Assembly (NCBI GenBank): GCA_028281925.1
Contig: JANQIX010000055.1
Location: 1-64,000, forward strand
Source: Alphaproteobacteria bacterium
Lineage (GTDB): Bacteria; Pseudomonadota; Alphaproteobacteria; DSM-16000; Inquilinaceae
Length of the DNA: 64,000 nucleotides
Direction of reading: 5' to 3'
A model generated the notes under the pieces. It worked only from the letters and a program-made list of their open reading frames with translations. It was not told the origin of the DNA and made no database searches. Shown in pieces: positions 63,109 to 64,000 of this stretch (the first letter of the stretch is position 1; each line of letters starts with the position of its first letter). Both the position numbers and the translations under genes were made by a program.

Positions 63109-63951
63109 TCAGTTGAGGCCCAGTTTGAGCTGTTGCAGCAGTATGGCGGCCTCATGCAGCAGGTTTTCGGGAAGGCCGTGGGCCGCCCCGTCGGTGCGGA
63201 AGCGCTCAAGGGCCGCGATCGCGGCGACGCGATTGCCGTTCTTGGCACTCAGGATCCCGCATTCCCGCCAAAGCCACGGTTCCTCCGGTGCGATCAGCAG
63301 CATGGCCTCGATGACCTCCAGTGCATCATCCAGGCGCTGCTGGCGCAAGTGCCGCAGTTTGATGTTGTTCTGCAGCCTCAGCAGGATCTCACGGTCGCTG
63401 ACCGGGGCATAGTGCTCGGGCTTCAGCTCTGCCTTCTCGCCGGAGACGGTCTTAAGCAGATCGCGCAGTTGGGCGGTCGGGCGGACGATGCCGGCGTGGA
63501 ACGGATCCAGAATGATGCGCCCGGCGCCGACTTCCAGCCGCACCATGAAATGGCCGGGAAAGTTCAGGCCGACCATCTGCCAGCCCTGGGCGCGCGCCAC
63601 ATGGATATAGAGGATGCCGAGTGCCACCGGCAGGCCCTTGCGGCGGTCGATGACACGGATCAGGCTGGCGTTCTGCAGGTCGTCATAGGTGTCGGCGTCG
63701 CCGCGATACCCATAGCGCTCGGCCATCACGGCGCGAAGCGCCGCGGCCGCCGATTGGGCATCAGCATCCTCGGCCTCGCCGACGGCATCGCCGACCTCGG
63801 CCCCCAGTCGGTCCAGATGGGCCCGGTAACGGTCCAGGGGCACGCGCGGCCGGCCGACGGCCGCCAGCGCCAACGCGGTATCCGCCAACGGAATGTCGTC
63901 GTCGCCGCATCGGCCTGCCTGTTCCAGTGCTTCGCGGATCGCGTCGTCCAC
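63109..63951 (-). CDS. SirB1-family transglutaminase-like TPR protein
   Basis: The 280-residue protein matches the SirB1 family: YDDLQNASLIRVIDRRKGLP, ALGILYIHVARAQGW, and GLNFPGHFMVRLE, followed by a TPR-like C-terminus (NNIKLRHLRQQRLDDALEVIEAMLLIAPEEPWLW). The transglutaminase-like catalytic set is usually incomplete in this family, so enzymatic activity is uncertain. A GTG start at 63951 is used; the frame stays open to the window edge, but that part is Arg-rich and unlike the family. Confidence 0.85.
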   Translation of the reverse strand: MDDAIREALEQAGRCGDDDIPLADTALALAAVGRPRVPLDRYRAHLDRLGAEVGDAVGEAEDADAQSAAAALRAVMAERYGYRGDADTYDDLQNASLIRVIDRRKGLPVALGILYIHVARAQGWQMVGLNFPGHFMVRLEVGAGRIILDPFHAGIVRPTAQLRDLLKTVSGEKAELKPEHYAPVSDREILLRLQNNIKLRHLRQQRLDDALEVIEAMLLIAPEEPWLWRECGILSAKNGNRVAAIAALERFRTDGAAHGLPENLLHEAAILLQQLKLGLN

Positions 63952-64000
63952 CTGCCGTCCACCCCGTCGCCGTCTAGGATTGCGTCGCCTCGTCCTGCCG

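Overview
The window looks like a chromosomal segment of a high-GC Gram-negative alphaproteobacterium, probably Rhodospirillales-like and possibly marine or surface-living. The pointers are uniformly GC-rich coding sequence, hopanoid genes (hpnB/hpnC), a cyanide-insensitive type bd oxidase with its small third subunit, a sarcosine-oxidase gamma homologue, a perfect TTAA-N7-TTAA (CtrA-type) box, and many secreted or periplasmic proteins. No rRNA, tRNA, CRISPR array or prophage was found. The only mobile DNA is the 3' end of an IS630-type transposase at the left edge.

Layout. 1-8.2 kb: IS630 remnant, three poorly conserved minus-strand genes (two secreted, one with dockerin-like repeats), a methyltransferase, an endonuclease/exonuclease/phosphatase-fold enzyme, an epimerase and a B12-type radical SAM enzyme. 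8.5-11.2 kb: exported protein with about 16 WD40 repeats. 11.2-16.1 kb: minus-strand operon (two SGNH proteins, an MBOAT acyltransferase, a small membrane protein, a DMT permease) that looks like a machine for O-acetylating an extracytoplasmic glycan. 16.4-19.1 kb: cysH, a small secreted protein, and a WYL regulator divergent from a YqfO/NIF3-like protein, with a long palindrome between them. 19.2-27.8 kb: hpnC and hpnB, then two tandem exported caspase-fold proteins with MORN repeats, a zinc-ribbon methyltransferase and a TPR-like secreted protein. 28-30.5 kb: cioAB plus DUF2474. 30.9-33.4 kb: TerB-like protein, ABM-like protein and a MshEN-AAA+ ATPase.

33.6-46.1 kb is a metabolic stretch. 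It holds a dimethylformamidase-beta-like protein divergent from a double-domain class III CoA-transferase resembling the DMSP enzyme DddD, a fatty-acid desaturase divergent from its likely XRE regulator, a large TPR-like secreted protein, an AzlCD amino-acid exporter, a protein with both halohydrin-dehalogenase signature motifs, a DUF6635-like membrane protein and an orphan sarcosine oxidase gamma subunit. 46.2-58.7 kb holds a Bax-inhibitor-1/YccA protein and a 10-kb gene for a secreted nuclease-nucleotidase-nucleotidase-RTX protein. A 0.9-kb intergenic region next to that gene carries CtrA-like and Pho-box-like sequences. 59-64 kb: LysR regulator divergent from an MFS-SDR pair, then sirB1-like and gshB.

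The loci best worth following are the giant DNA/nucleotide-scavenging protein with its regulatory region, the halohydrin dehalogenase candidate, the DddD-like CoA-transferase beside a DMFase-like enzyme, and the tandem periplasmic caspase-MORN proteins. All family assignments rest on motifs read by eye. No database search was run.
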